From the NCBI GenBank assembly GCA_031552145.1, contig JAVBMV010000018.1, positions 1-29,417 on the forward strand: a stretch of 29,417 bases of DNA, written 5' to 3'. The translations under genes were made by a program, and so were the position numbers. A model generated the notes under the pieces. It saw nothing but the letters and a program-made list of their open reading frames with translations, had not been told where the DNA came from and searched no databases. Below, piece by piece: positions 9,278-17,178 of the stretch (within the stretch, counting starts at the first letter, position 1; the number at the start of each line of letters is the position of its first letter). The stretch comes from JAVBMV01 sp031552145. Its GTDB lineage: Bacteria; Myxococcota; Myxococcia; Myxococcales; UBA5297.

Positions 9278-10195
9278 ATGGATTCCATCTTCCAGAGGCG
9301 GCTGGCGGTCGTCGTCGGCAAGGGCGGCACCGGCAAGAGCTTGGTGAGCGCCGCGCTGGCGCTCGCCGCGGCGCGCAAGGGGTTGCGCGTCTTGGTCTGC
9401 GAGGTCAACACGCGGGAGCGCATCAGCGCACTTCTCGAGGCGCCTCCTGTCGGCCACGCGCTGTGCCCCATAGGGCGCGAGGGCGAGGCGATCGACGCCG
9501 TCGTGCTCAATCCCCAGGAGGCGATGCGCGAATATGCGCTGATGGTGCTCAAGTACCGCTCGCTCTACTCGGCGGTTTTCGAGAACGCCATCTCCCGCGC
9601 TTTTCTGCGCGCTATCCCGTCGCTCGCCGAGCTGGTGATGCTGGGCAAGCTCCTCTTCCATGTGCGCGAAGAGCGGGAGCGCGGCGTCCCGCGATATGAC
9701 CTGACCATCCTCGACGCGCCCGCGACGGGGCATGGCCTCGCCCTGCTCCGCCTGCCCCAGACGCTGCTCCTAGGCCTCTCCTCGGGGCCGATGGCGGAGG
9801 AGGTGCGCGCCATGCGGGCGCTCCTGTGCAATCCAGCGTTCACGGCTGCGCTGCTCGTCTCGCTTCCCGAGTCGATGCCCGTGGTGGAGACGCTCGAGCT
9901 CGGGAAGGAGCTGCGTGGTTTGGAGATCGCCTGCGCCGGCGCGATCCTCAACGGAGCGAGTGAGCCGCTCTTTACAGGCGAAGAGCTCCAGCGGCTCGAC
10001 AACCTCCCCTCGGCGCTCCTCCCGCTCGCCGCCGCCGCCAGAGAGCATGAACGGCGCGCCGTGCAGTCGTCCGAGTATGCCGCGCGGCTCTCCCGAGAAC
10101 TCTCGCTCGGCGTCCACCCGCTGCCGTGGCTCCCCACGCCGCGCCTGGGGAGGGCGGAGGTGGAGCAGCTCTCTCGACGGTTGGAGGTGCTATGA
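9278..10195 (+). CDS. ArsA/Get3-family ATPase, subunit 1
   Basis: 305 aa, SIMIBI-class P-loop ATPase related to ArsA/Get3. The deviant Walker A GKGGTGKS spans 14-21 and keeps the signature lysine (K15) and the P-loop lysine (K20). The switch-I position that reads STDPA in ArsA/Get3 reads EVNTR here, so the usual catalytic Asp aligns with Asn44. The later LDAPATGHG motif corresponds to the DTAPTGHT motif of the family. The length is close to single-domain ArsA proteins. There is no Cys pair typical of Get3 metal binding and no arsenite-efflux partner nearby, so an arsenic role is not supported. It overlaps the next gene by the 4-bp ATGA, indicating translational coupling. The start is ATG at 9278 with only a weak AGAGAG-type ribosome site at 9270-9275. 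The function is unknown; a partner role with the next ATPase is inferred. Confidence 0.88.
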   Translation: MDSIFQRRLAVVVGKGGTGKSLVSAALALAAARKGLRVLVCEVNTRERISALLEAPPVGHALCPIGREGEAIDAVVLNPQEAMREYALMVLKYRSLYSAVFENAISRAFLRAIPSLAELVMLGKLLFHVREERERGVPRYDLTILDAPATGHGLALLRLPQTLLLGLSSGPMAEEVRAMRALLCNPAFTAALLVSLPESMPVVETLELGKELRGLEIACAGAILNGASEPLFTGEELQRLDNLPSALLPLAAAAREHERRAVQSSEYAARLSRELSLGVHPLPWLPTPRLGRAEVEQLSRRLEVL

Positions 10196-11361
10196 ATCCG
10201 CTCGCGCGCCTCTTGGAGGAGAAGCGGATCATCCTCTGCATGGGCCCCGGGGGCGTGGGAAAGACCACCCTCGCCGCCGCTTTGGCGCTCGAGGCAGCCG
10301 CGCGCGGTCGCAAGACCTGCGTCTGCACCATCGATCCAGCGAAACGGCTCGCCACCTCGCTGGGGCTCGCTCAGTTCGGCAATGTCGAGACGCAGATCCC
10401 CGCGGAGCGCTTCTCGCGCCATGGTCTGCCCATCCCGCGCGCGCCGCTCTACGCGATGATGCTCGACGCGGGGATGGCATGGGACGAGCTCATCGAACGA
10501 GAGGCGGCGCCGGAGCGGGCACAGGCGATCTTGAAGAGCCGTTTCTACGGGCAGCTCTCCTCCTCCATCGCCGGCGCCCACGAGTATGTGGCGATGGAGA
10601 AGCTCCACCAGCTGCGCACTGAGCGCGACTACGAGCTGATTGTGCTCGACTCGCCGCCGGCGGCCAACGCGCTCGACTTTATCGATGCGCCCAACCGGGT
10701 GCTCGACTTCTTCGGCAGCTCCGTCACGCGGCGACTCCTGGCGCCCGCCCTCGGCGCGGGGCGCCTGGGATTGAAGGCGCTCGATCTGGCCGGGGGACTC
10801 TTCACCCGCACACTCTCGAAGATTACAGGAATGGAGCTCCTGGAAGAGCTGGCGCGCTTCCTCTCCGATCTGGCCCCGCTCTACGGCTTCTTCGAGAGCC
10901 GCGCCGCGTCGGTCCGCGCCATGCTGCGCGCGCCCGATACGAGCGCGCTTCTCGTCTCTTCTCCAGGTGCCCACACAGTCGATGAGGCGATCGGCTTCTG
11001 CGGCGATCTGCGCGCGCGCGGTTTGGAGATCGGGGCGGTCGTGGCAAACAGGGTGGCTCCCGGAGTGGCGCTCCAGGGAGAGAGGCAGGTCGCGCGGGAG
11101 CTGGCTCGCTTGGACGAGGCGCTGCGGGAGAAACTCGAGCGGGTGAGGGCAGAGGCGAGCCAAAGGGCGGAGGAGGATGCCCGTCAAGTGGAGCGTTTGC
11201 GCCGCGCCGCTGCCCCCGCGCCGCTCTTGTCGCTCTCTCGCTTCGAATCCGACGTCTACGATCTGCCAGAACTGAGGCGCCTGGCCAGTTGTCTGATGGC
11301 ACAGACGTTTCCCGATGGAGGCGCGCGTGCCGAGGTTGTGGCGCGCAGGCGCAAGAGGTGA
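10192..11361 (+). CDS. ArsA/Get3-family ATPase, subunit 2
   Basis: 389 aa from the ATG at 10192. This start was chosen because GGAGG (10183-10187) precedes it and because ATGA overlaps the stop of subunit 1; an in-frame start at 10126 lies inside the previous gene. The Walker A is GPGGVGKTT (18-26): the P-loop Lys24 is present but the signature lysine is replaced by Pro19. Switch I is intact as IDPAKRL with Asp48. The Walker B region reads IVLDSPPAANALDF. The C-terminal third is Arg/Glu-rich and probably helical (residues about 300-345). Each paralogue keeps what the other lost, which suggests an obligate pair. The downstream TPR lipoprotein starts 2 bp after the stop, so the three genes form one operon. 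Confidence 0.88.
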   Translation: MNPLARLLEEKRIILCMGPGGVGKTTLAAALALEAAARGRKTCVCTIDPAKRLATSLGLAQFGNVETQIPAERFSRHGLPIPRAPLYAMMLDAGMAWDELIEREAAPERAQAILKSRFYGQLSSSIAGAHEYVAMEKLHQLRTERDYELIVLDSPPAANALDFIDAPNRVLDFFGSSVTRRLLAPALGAGRLGLKALDLAGGLFTRTLSKITGMELLEELARFLSDLAPLYGFFESRAASVRAMLRAPDTSALLVSSPGAHTVDEAIGFCGDLRARGLEIGAVVANRVAPGVALQGERQVARELARLDEALREKLERVRAEASQRAEEDARQVERLRRAAAPAPLLSLSRFESDVYDLPELRRLASCLMAQTFPDGGARAEVVARRRKR

Positions 11362-11363
11362 CA

Positions 11364-12503
11364 ATGACTCACAATGATCGCTCTTGGGCATTCGGCCCGA
11401 CACGCCTCTCGGTGCTGCTCTTTGCCGCGGCCTTCGCCACGGCCTGTGCCGCTGGGCGAGTGGCGCGCGCTCCAGGGGAGCGGCTCGATTTCGAGGAGTC
11501 GCTGATCCTCGCGACACCCGCCGAGTTGGCGAAGCTCGACGACCGCACGCTTTTTTCGCGCGGCGCCTCTGCCTTCGCCGCGCGCGAGGATGCGAAGGCC
11601 TCGCTCTATTTCGGCCGCCTGGTCGAGGCCTATCCCAGGTCCAAATATTTCGAGGAGTCGGCTTACAAAGGGGGCGTCGCCTCGCTTCGGCTGGCGCGCT
11701 ACGCCGAGGCGATCGAGCGGCTGAAGCTGATTGCGGACGCCGCCAACGGCACCGGCGACTCCCTCCAGGCGGCCTTCCGGCTTTCGGAGGCCTACTACTA
11801 CGTCAATGATTACGAGCCGGCCGTCCTTCTCCTGGGCGCGATCGCGGAGCGCTCCGAGCTGGAGGCCGAGGAGCGGCTGCAGGCGATGGTGCAGCGCGGC
11901 ATCTGCTTCACGGAGCTGAAGCGCCTCAATGAGGCGGAGCGGGCGCTGCGGGTAGCGCTCAAGTTCTGGGAAGAGCGGCGCGAGCAGGAGCGGCTCGATC
12001 CCTATTTCCCCGCGCAGGCGCAGTTCTTTCTGGGAGAGATCCTCCGGCTGCGCTTCGAGGAGATCGCGCTCGATCCCGCCGTGGGACAGGAGCAACTGGC
12101 CCAGGATCTGGAGCGTAAGTGCGAGGAGCTGCTCAACGCTCAGGCGGCCTACCTGCGCGCCATGCGAATCGGCGAGGCCCGATGGGGAACCGCGGCGGGC
12201 TTCCGTGTGGGCGCGCTCTACGAGGAGCTCTACGACGCTCTGGTGGGCGCGCGCACCCCCGGGGACCTGGACGAGGCGCAGGCGGCGCTCTATCGGGAAG
12301 AGCTGCTCGCGCGCGTTCGCAATCTCGTGTCGAAGGCGATGTACATCTACGAGCGCACTATCGCCGCGGCCGAGCGCGTCCGCGTCGACACTCCCTTCAT
12401 TCATAAGACGAGGGAGAGCCTCGAGCGGATGAAGCGTATTCTCCAAGAGGGAGGTCAGAAGGGCGGCACCGACCCGCGGTCCCAACCCGAGGCGCTCGAG
12501 TGA
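11364..12503 (+). CDS. TPR-repeat lipoprotein
   Basis: 379 aa from the ATG at 11364, 2 bp after the preceding stop and with AGAGG upstream (11354-11358). The N-terminus is a lipoprotein signal: basic start, hydrophobic LSVLLFAAAFAT and Cys28. After a short linker, residues about 55-250 are helical repeats of TPR type (for example SLYFGRLVEAYPRSKYFEES, then QAAFRLSEAYYYVNDYEPAV), like outer-membrane assembly or YbgF/BamD-type scaffolds. The remainder (about 250-375) is helical and charged. It is co-transcribed with the ArsA-like pair, so it may be their envelope partner or an assembly factor (inference); the two ATPases are cytoplasmic, so contact would be indirect. The specific function is unknown. 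Confidence 0.8.
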   Translation: MTHNDRSWAFGPTRLSVLLFAAAFATACAAGRVARAPGERLDFEESLILATPAELAKLDDRTLFSRGASAFAAREDAKASLYFGRLVEAYPRSKYFEESAYKGGVASLRLARYAEAIERLKLIADAANGTGDSLQAAFRLSEAYYYVNDYEPAVLLLGAIAERSELEAEERLQAMVQRGICFTELKRLNEAERALRVALKFWEERREQERLDPYFPAQAQFFLGEILRLRFEEIALDPAVGQEQLAQDLERKCEELLNAQAAYLRAMRIGEARWGTAAGFRVGALYEELYDALVGARTPGDLDEAQAALYREELLARVRNLVSKAMYIYERTIAAAERVRVDTPFIHKTRESLERMKRILQEGGQKGGTDPRSQPEALE

Positions 12504-12523
12504 GCAGAGGGGCGCTAACCGCT

Positions 12524-12552
12524 TGACTATCCTGGAGCTTCCAGGCTAGCTA
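12524..12552 (+). promoter_or_regulatory. Weak candidate promoter before the Roadblock gene
   Basis: TTGACT (12524-12529) is a 5/6 match to -35, followed after 17 bp by TAGCTA (12547-12552), a poor -10. It lies in the 132-bp gap between the TPR lipoprotein and the Roadblock gene. An imperfect palindrome (CTGGAGCTTCCAG) covers the spacer and could be an operator. Both calls are tentative. Confidence 0.25.
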
Positions 12553-12635
12553 CGCCGTTCTCTTGCCCCAGCGAGGCCCTCTCTCGGACATAGACCGAGG
12601 CTCGGCGCCGGGGCGCAAGCTTGCGAAGGTCTCAG

Positions 12636-13028
12636 ATGGCATTCTCAGAAGAGCTCGACGAGCTCCTCGCAAAGGTCGATGGCGCGCTCGTCTGCTCGGT
12701 GATGGGCTTTGACGGCATCGCGATCGAGAGCAGAAAGGCAGAGGTGCGCGAGGGGGTGGCGCCTCCTGCCGGACCCTCCGAAGAGGAGCTCGCGACGCTC
12801 TTCATCGAGTACGGGATGATCTTCGGTCGCCTCAAGGAGGCGGCCCAGGCGCTCCAACTGGGCGGCATCGAGGAGGTCTCGATCAGCTCCGAGCGCCTGA
12901 CGATCGTCGCGCGCTTCCTCACCTCGGAATTTTTCCTGGTGCTCGCCTTCGTGCCGAGCGCCAACTTCGGAAAGGCGCGCTACCTGATGAAGCTCGCCGT
13001 ACCGAATCTTCGTGCGGAGCTTCAGTAG
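12636..13028 (+). CDS. Roadblock/LC7-domain protein
   Basis: 130 aa. The whole protein fits one Roadblock/LC7 fold: an N-terminal helix (FSEELDELLAKVDGALVCSV), a strand 'MGFDGIAIES' that is the family hallmark, a central helix (EEELATLFIEYGMIFGRLKE) and a 'ERLTIVARF...FFLVLAFVP' sheet, then a C-terminal helix. Such proteins are often GAPs or dimeric partners of small Ras-like GTPases (MglB for MglA in myxobacteria), but no GTPase gene lies in the window. The start is ATG at 12636 with GAAGG at 12625-12629; a TTG at 12621 is a less likely alternative. It lies 53 bp upstream of efp and may be co-transcribed with it. Confidence 0.85.
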   Translation: MAFSEELDELLAKVDGALVCSVMGFDGIAIESRKAEVREGVAPPAGPSEEELATLFIEYGMIFGRLKEAAQALQLGGIEEVSISSERLTIVARFLTSEFFLVLAFVPSANFGKARYLMKLAVPNLRAELQ

Positions 13029-13081
13029 CTCCTCAACCCCAAGAGGCCAGCCAACTCCTTGGCGGCCGAGGACAGTGACGA

Positions 13082-13654
13082 ATGGCCGACGTAGTCGATA
13101 CCAGCGAATTCAGGAACGGACTCAAGATCGAGATCGATAACGAGCCCTTCGAGATCATCCATTTCCAGCACGTCAAGCCAGGCAAGGGCTCGGCCTTCGT
13201 CCGCACCCGCATCCGAAGCCTGATCACCGGCCGGCAGCTCGAGCCCACCTTCCGCTCGGGCGACAAGGTTGGGCGCGCCGAAGTGGACGAGCGCGAAATG
13301 CAGTACCTCTACGAGGCCGACGAGGCGTTCCACTTCATGGACTCGAAGACCTTCGACCAGACCTTCCTCTCGAGGGAGCAGCTGGGCGACGCGCGCAACT
13401 ACCTGAAAGAGAACCTGACGGTCCACATCCTCTTCTACAAGGGGCGCGCCATCGGCGTCACCGTCCCCAACTCGGTTGACCTGAAGGTCACGAAGTGCGA
13501 TCCCGGCATTCGCGGCGACACCGTCTCGGGCGCCCAGAAGCCCGCGACGCTCGAGACCGGCTATGTTGTCTCGGTGCCGCTCTTCATCAACGAAGGCGAG
13601 ATCGTCCGCATCGACACCCGCTCTGGCGAGTACCTGACCCGCGTCGCGGGGTAG
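13082..13654 (+). CDS. efp: Translation elongation factor P
   Basis: 190 aa, the normal EF-P length. It has the three beta-barrel domains: a KOW-like N-terminal domain with the conserved loop HVKPGKGSAFVRTR (30-43), a middle OB domain and a C-terminal OB domain ending EGEIVRIDTRSGEYLTRV. EF-P binds between the P and E sites of the ribosome and relieves stalling at polyproline. Lys35 is at the position of the E. coli Lys34 that receives beta-lysine from EpmA/EpmB; those enzymes are not in this window. The start is ATG at 13082 with GAGGA at 13068-13072. It is followed by a perfect terminator. Several neighbours are Pro-rich (the DsbA linkers and the Rho N-terminus), but no functional link is claimed. 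Confidence 0.97.
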   Translation: MADVVDTSEFRNGLKIEIDNEPFEIIHFQHVKPGKGSAFVRTRIRSLITGRQLEPTFRSGDKVGRAEVDEREMQYLYEADEAFHFMDSKTFDQTFLSREQLGDARNYLKENLTVHILFYKGRAIGVTVPNSVDLKVTKCDPGIRGDTVSGAQKPATLETGYVVSVPLFINEGEIVRIDTRSGEYLTRVAG

Positions 13655-13701
13655 TCGGGCCGTTGGCCCACTCGAGAGCAGCCCGCCAAGAGAAGATAGA
13701 A

Positions 13702-13741
13702 AAAGAGAGAGGGCCCGGATCGCTCCGGGCCCTCTCTCTTT
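13702..13741. terminator. Bidirectional intrinsic terminator
   Basis: A perfect 18-bp stem (13702-13719 with 13724-13741) and a 4-nt TCGC loop, with an A run on the left side and TTT on the right. It sits between efp and the convergent tandem-DsbA gene and can serve both. Confidence 0.93.
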
Positions 13742-13764
13742 AATGCGCTCGCGCGCGGGCTCGC

Positions 13765-15105
13765 CTACTTGAGCTCGGCGTCGATCATCTCCTTGAACTT
13801 CTCGAAGGGCTGCGCGCCGACCAGCGACTTGCCGTTGATGAAGAAGGCGGGCGTGCCGTCCGCGCCCACCGCGCTCCCCGCCTCGCTATCCTTCTTGACC
13901 TGCTCGGCGATCTCGGGGCTCGCCATGTCGGCCTTGAACTTGTTCATGTTGAGGCCGAGCTCCTTGGCCCACTTCTCGAAGTTCTCGTCCGTCAGCTCCC
14001 TCTGGTTCTCGAAGAGCTTGTCGTGCATCTCCCAGAACTTACCCTGCTTGTGGGCGGCCATCGAGGCCTTGGCGGCGGGCGTCGCGCGGTCGTGGAAGCC
14101 GAGTGGCTGGTGACGGAAGACGAACTTCACGTCCTTCGGGTAGGCCTTCATGATTTCGTGGGCCGTCTTGGCGCCGCGCGAGCAGAAGGGGCACTGGAAG
14201 TCGGACCATTCGATGATGGTCACCTTGGCATCCTTGGGACCATGGGTGGGAGACCATGCGGCCGCCTCGACCTTCTTCACGACGGGCTGCTCGGGGGCGG
14301 CGGGGGTGGGCGCGGCGCCGGGCAGGTTCACCTGGCTGGTCGCGCCATCCTTGATGAGCGCGTCATAGAGCGCATTGGCCTTGGTGCCCGAGGCGAGCAG
14401 CTCGTCGGCGCGCTTGATGCCGGCCTCGATCGCGTCCTTGAACTGCTCGATGGGGCGCGCGCCGGAGAGCTTCTTGCCGTTGATGAAGAAGGCGGGCGTG
14501 CCGGTCGCGCCGAGGCTGCGCGCGAGCGCCTGATCGGCGTTGATCGTGTCGTTGAACTTCTGCTTGTCGAGCGCCTCCTTGAACTTGGCCATGTTCAGGC
14601 CCAGCTCCTGCGCGTACTTCTCCAGATCGCTGCGCTCGAGCGCCTTCGCGTTATCGAAGAGCTTGTTGTGCATCTCCCAGTACTTGCCCTGCTCGTGAGC
14701 CGCGAGGGCTGCCTGGGCGGCCGGGTTGGCGTTCTTGTGGAAGGGGAGGGGATTCATCTTCGCGACGATGCGCACGTCCTTCGGGTAATCCTTCAGGAGC
14801 TGCTTCATCGTATCGTTGGCGCGCGAGCAGAAGGGGCACTCGAAGTCGGTGATCTCCACGATGGTCACCTTGGCCGTCGCGGGGCCGGTCACCGGAGAGT
14901 TACCCACGGGGACCTTGTAGATGGCGTTGGGGTCCTCGGTCGGCCTGGCCGGCGGGGGGGCCGCGGGCGTCGGCGTGGGCGCGGTGGGCTGCGCCGGTGC
15001 CTGCTGGGCGACCTGCTGCCCCCGCTGCTTGGTGCTCGTGACCTTGCCGAGTAGAAATCCTAGCGCTGCACCGACGATGAGCGCGATAATCACATTCCCT
15101 TTCAC
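13765..15105 (-). CDS. Membrane-anchored tandem DsbA-like thioredoxin protein
   Basis: 446 aa from the GTG at 15105, chosen because AAAAGGAG lies 8 nt upstream and because the protein then begins with a membrane anchor (residues 4-20, NVIIALIVGAALGFLLG). A Pro/Ala/Gln linker (28-60) leads to two DsbA/DsbG-like thioredoxin domains (Thioredoxin_4 type). Domain 1, about 78-235, has C90-P-F-C93 and cis-Pro GTPAFF at 202-207. Domain 2, about 293-446, has C305-P-F-C308 and GTPAFF at 417-422. A second Pro-rich linker (255-280) joins them. Both have intact active sites and helical inserts. The predicted role is periplasmic dithiol oxidation or isomerisation. The two domains are clearly paralogous (both ITDFECPFCSR-like and EMHNKLF-like), so an internal duplication produced the protein. 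DsbB or DsbD partners are not in the window. One possible client is the Cys-rich lipoprotein (inference). Confidence 0.92.
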   Translation of the reverse strand: MKGNVIIALIVGAALGFLLGKVTSTKQRGQQVAQQAPAQPTAPTPTPAAPPPARPTEDPNAIYKVPVGNSPVTGPATAKVTIVEITDFECPFCSRANDTMKQLLKDYPKDVRIVAKMNPLPFHKNANPAAQAALAAHEQGKYWEMHNKLFDNAKALERSDLEKYAQELGLNMAKFKEALDKQKFNDTINADQALARSLGATGTPAFFINGKKLSGARPIEQFKDAIEAGIKRADELLASGTKANALYDALIKDGATSQVNLPGAAPTPAAPEQPVVKKVEAAAWSPTHGPKDAKVTIIEWSDFQCPFCSRGAKTAHEIMKAYPKDVKFVFRHQPLGFHDRATPAAKASMAAHKQGKFWEMHDKLFENQRELTDENFEKWAKELGLNMNKFKADMASPEIAEQVKKDSEAGSAVGADGTPAFFINGKSLVGAQPFEKFKEMIDAELK

Positions 15106-15667
15106 CTGCGCTGCTCCTTTTCTGGCCGAAGGCCGACAGAGGGCTCTGCTCTCGGAATGGCGGGGCCTCCACGCTGCGTTGGCTCCGCCGGCAACCGAGA
15201 TGTCGTGACGGAGAGCCCCCGTCAATAGAGAGAGAAGGGTTCTAGCACCCGCTCCTTCGGCCGTGCAACCAACCGAGATGGCCGAAGACTCCTCACCCCC
15301 CAGGGAAGGCCGGAAGGGGAGCAGTGCCACCGTCGAAAAATGCGCAGTTTCGCGCCGCCCAAAAAGAGGCCTTGAAGTCGGCCCCCGACGTGGAGCAATA
15401 TCTTTCTGCTACTTGGGTGCTCGACCGTTCTTGCCAGCCGTTGTGGGCTGGGGTGGGGTCGGTGAGCGGAGTCGGAAGAATCTCCGAGCAGTCGTTCGAT
15501 CGAGGCCCACCTCGGCGCTGGCACGTCCCTCATTTGGAAGGATCGGGCATGGCGCCCAGGAGCAATCGCACGCTCCAGCCGATGGATGGCGTGTGCGGAT
15601 CCCGGACAGAGCGCGATTCAGCCTCTGCGCGGGGAAGCTGCATCCCAGAGTGCGGTCAGGAAGGCAC
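15106..15667 (+). other. 562-bp gene-free region and probable rho leader
   Basis: It lies between the divergent tandem-DsbA gene and rho. I found no persuasive coding gene. A GTG-started reading frame (15324-15671, 115 codons) has a purine-rich AGGGGAG in front and ends in an ATGA overlap with the rho start. Its composition does not look protein-like, so I leave it uncalled. A weak TTGAAG (15372) followed by CAATAT (15396) could be a rho promoter. Long leaders are known upstream of rho in other bacteria, where Rho controls itself by termination. Confidence 0.45.
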
Positions 15668-17152
15668 ATGAGCACACCAGTCGAGGGCGAAGCCCCCGCG
15701 CAGAGAATTCCCGAGACCCAAGCCAACTCGCCGCAGGCGCGGGCCTCCGATACCACCCCGTCGCAGGGAGCGGGCGCCCAACTCGCGCCCGTCTCCGAGG
15801 GCCCCGCCCCGAGGGCCCCCGAGGCCGCGGAGGGAGAGCAACGGCAGGTCCAGGGCGAGGGCAATGCCCAGCCGGGACAACAACTCCCCGGCCAGCCCGG
15901 CCTCCCTGGACAGGGGCGCAGAAAGAAGCGCCGTCGCCGGCGCGGCGGCGGGCAGGGACAGCCTGGTCAGCCAGGCCAACAAGGACAGCCCCGCGCGCCT
16001 CAGAGTGAGGGTGTTGGTCCCGTGCAGGGCGCGGGCGCGCCGCAGCCTCAGGCTCAGACAGTGCCCGCCGAGGGTGTCCTCGACTTCGACGGTAAGGGCG
16101 GCTTTGGCCACCTCCGCCAGGCGAAGCGCAGCATGCTCGCCGCCAGCGACGACCCCGAACTCCCGCGCCATCTCATCCAGAAGATGCGCCTGCGCGAGGG
16201 GCAACTCATCCAGGGCGTGGGCTCGATGCGCGGCAACCGCGTCCAGCTCAACCGGATCGAGCTGGTAGATGGGCTTCTGCCCGACCAAGCCTGCCGCTTC
16301 CCTCCGTTCCAAGACCTCACCGTCGTCGATCCCTACCGGCGCATCCAGCTGGAGCACAGCCCCGAGGACATGGTCACGCGCGTCCTCGATCTCGTCGCGC
16401 CCATCGGCTTCGGCCAGCGCGGTCTCATCGTCTCCCCCCCGAAGGCGGGAAAGACGATCATGCTCCAGCGCATCGCCCAGGCGATCACGGAGAATCACCC
16501 CAAGGCCATCCTCATGGTGCTGCTCGTCGACGAGCGCCCAGAAGAAGTGACCGACATGCGCCGCTCCATCCGCGGCGAGGTGCTGGCCAGCTCTTCCGAC
16601 AGGCCCACTTCCGACCATCTCCAGGTGGCGGAGATGTGCCTCTCCCGCGCGCGGCGCCTCGTCGAAGAAGGGAACGACGTGGTGATCTTGCTCGACTCGA
16701 TCACCCGCCTCGCCCGCGCCTACAACAAAGAGGTCGAGAGCTCCGGTCGCACTCTCACGGGCGGCGTCGACAGCCGCGCGCTCGAGCGACCGAAGCGTAT
16801 CTTCGGCTCGGCGCGTAAGACCGAGGAGGCGGGCTCCCTCACCATCCTGGGCACGGCGCTCGTCGACACCGGCAGCCGCATGGACGAGGTGATCTTCGAG
16901 GAGTTCAAGGGCACCGGTAACATGGAGGTGACCCTCGACCGTACGCTGGCCGAGAAGCGCATCTTTCCCGCCATCAGCATCGGTACCTCCGGTACGCGCA
17001 AGGAGGAGAAGCTGATGACGCCGAAGGAGTACGAGAAGGTCCGCAAGATCCGCCAGATGCTCTACGCGATGAAGCCTGTCGATGCGATGGAGAAGCTGGT
17101 GAAGAAGCTGGAGGAGTTCGAGACGAACGACGAGTTCCTCGACTCACTCTGA
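15668..17152 (+). CDS. rho: Transcription termination factor Rho (divergent N-terminus)
   Basis: 494 aa from the ATG at 15668, preceded by AGGAAGG (15658-15664). Residues 1-132 are low-complexity Pro/Gln/Gly-rich sequence with a basic block (RRKKRRRRR, 84-92). The cold-shock-like primary RNA-binding domain follows (about 133-210), then the RecA-like motor. Walker A is PPKAGKT (257-263), DERPEEVTDMRR (288-299) is the catalytic region, LLDSITRLARAYN (341-353) is Walker B, LTGGVDSRAL (363-372) is the Q loop, and GTSGTRKEE is the R-loop end. Rho is a hexameric RNA-dependent ATPase ending untranslated transcripts. The usual N-terminal helix bundle is not recognisable, and the GFGFLR and Tyr positions of E. 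coli Rho read GFGHLR and Met. A low-complexity insertion in this region is known in other high-GC bacteria. It is convergent with dinB with a 26-bp gap and no visible hairpin. Confidence 0.95.
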   Translation: MSTPVEGEAPAQRIPETQANSPQARASDTTPSQGAGAQLAPVSEGPAPRAPEAAEGEQRQVQGEGNAQPGQQLPGQPGLPGQGRRKKRRRRRGGGQGQPGQPGQQGQPRAPQSEGVGPVQGAGAPQPQAQTVPAEGVLDFDGKGGFGHLRQAKRSMLAASDDPELPRHLIQKMRLREGQLIQGVGSMRGNRVQLNRIELVDGLLPDQACRFPPFQDLTVVDPYRRIQLEHSPEDMVTRVLDLVAPIGFGQRGLIVSPPKAGKTIMLQRIAQAITENHPKAILMVLLVDERPEEVTDMRRSIRGEVLASSSDRPTSDHLQVAEMCLSRARRLVEEGNDVVILLDSITRLARAYNKEVESSGRTLTGGVDSRALERPKRIFGSARKTEEAGSLTILGTALVDTGSRMDEVIFEEFKGTGNMEVTLDRTLAEKRIFPAISIGTSGTRKEEKLMTPKEYEKVRKIRQMLYAMKPVDAMEKLVKKLEEFETNDEFLDSL

Positions 17153-17178
17153 GGCGTGGCGAGTCGCGCGCGGGCGAT

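Noticed and set aside
9278..11361. Arsenic resistance cassette
   Set aside because: The two ATPases are ArsA-family but no ArsB, ArsR, ArsC or ArsD gene is adjacent and no metal-binding cysteines were seen.
9565..11517. 650-codon open frame on the - strand across both ArsA-like genes
   Set aside because: Overlaps two recognised ATPases and a lipoprotein start; composition is typical of an antisense frame.
15197..15225. Promoter for the tandem-DsbA gene (TTGACG on the - strand)
   Set aside because: The -35 is reasonable but no acceptable -10 lies 16-18 bp away.
15263..15667. 135-codon N-terminal extension of Rho
   Set aside because: The frame is open by chance; AGGAAGG before the ATG at 15668 fits a Rho start better and the extension has no recognisable domain.
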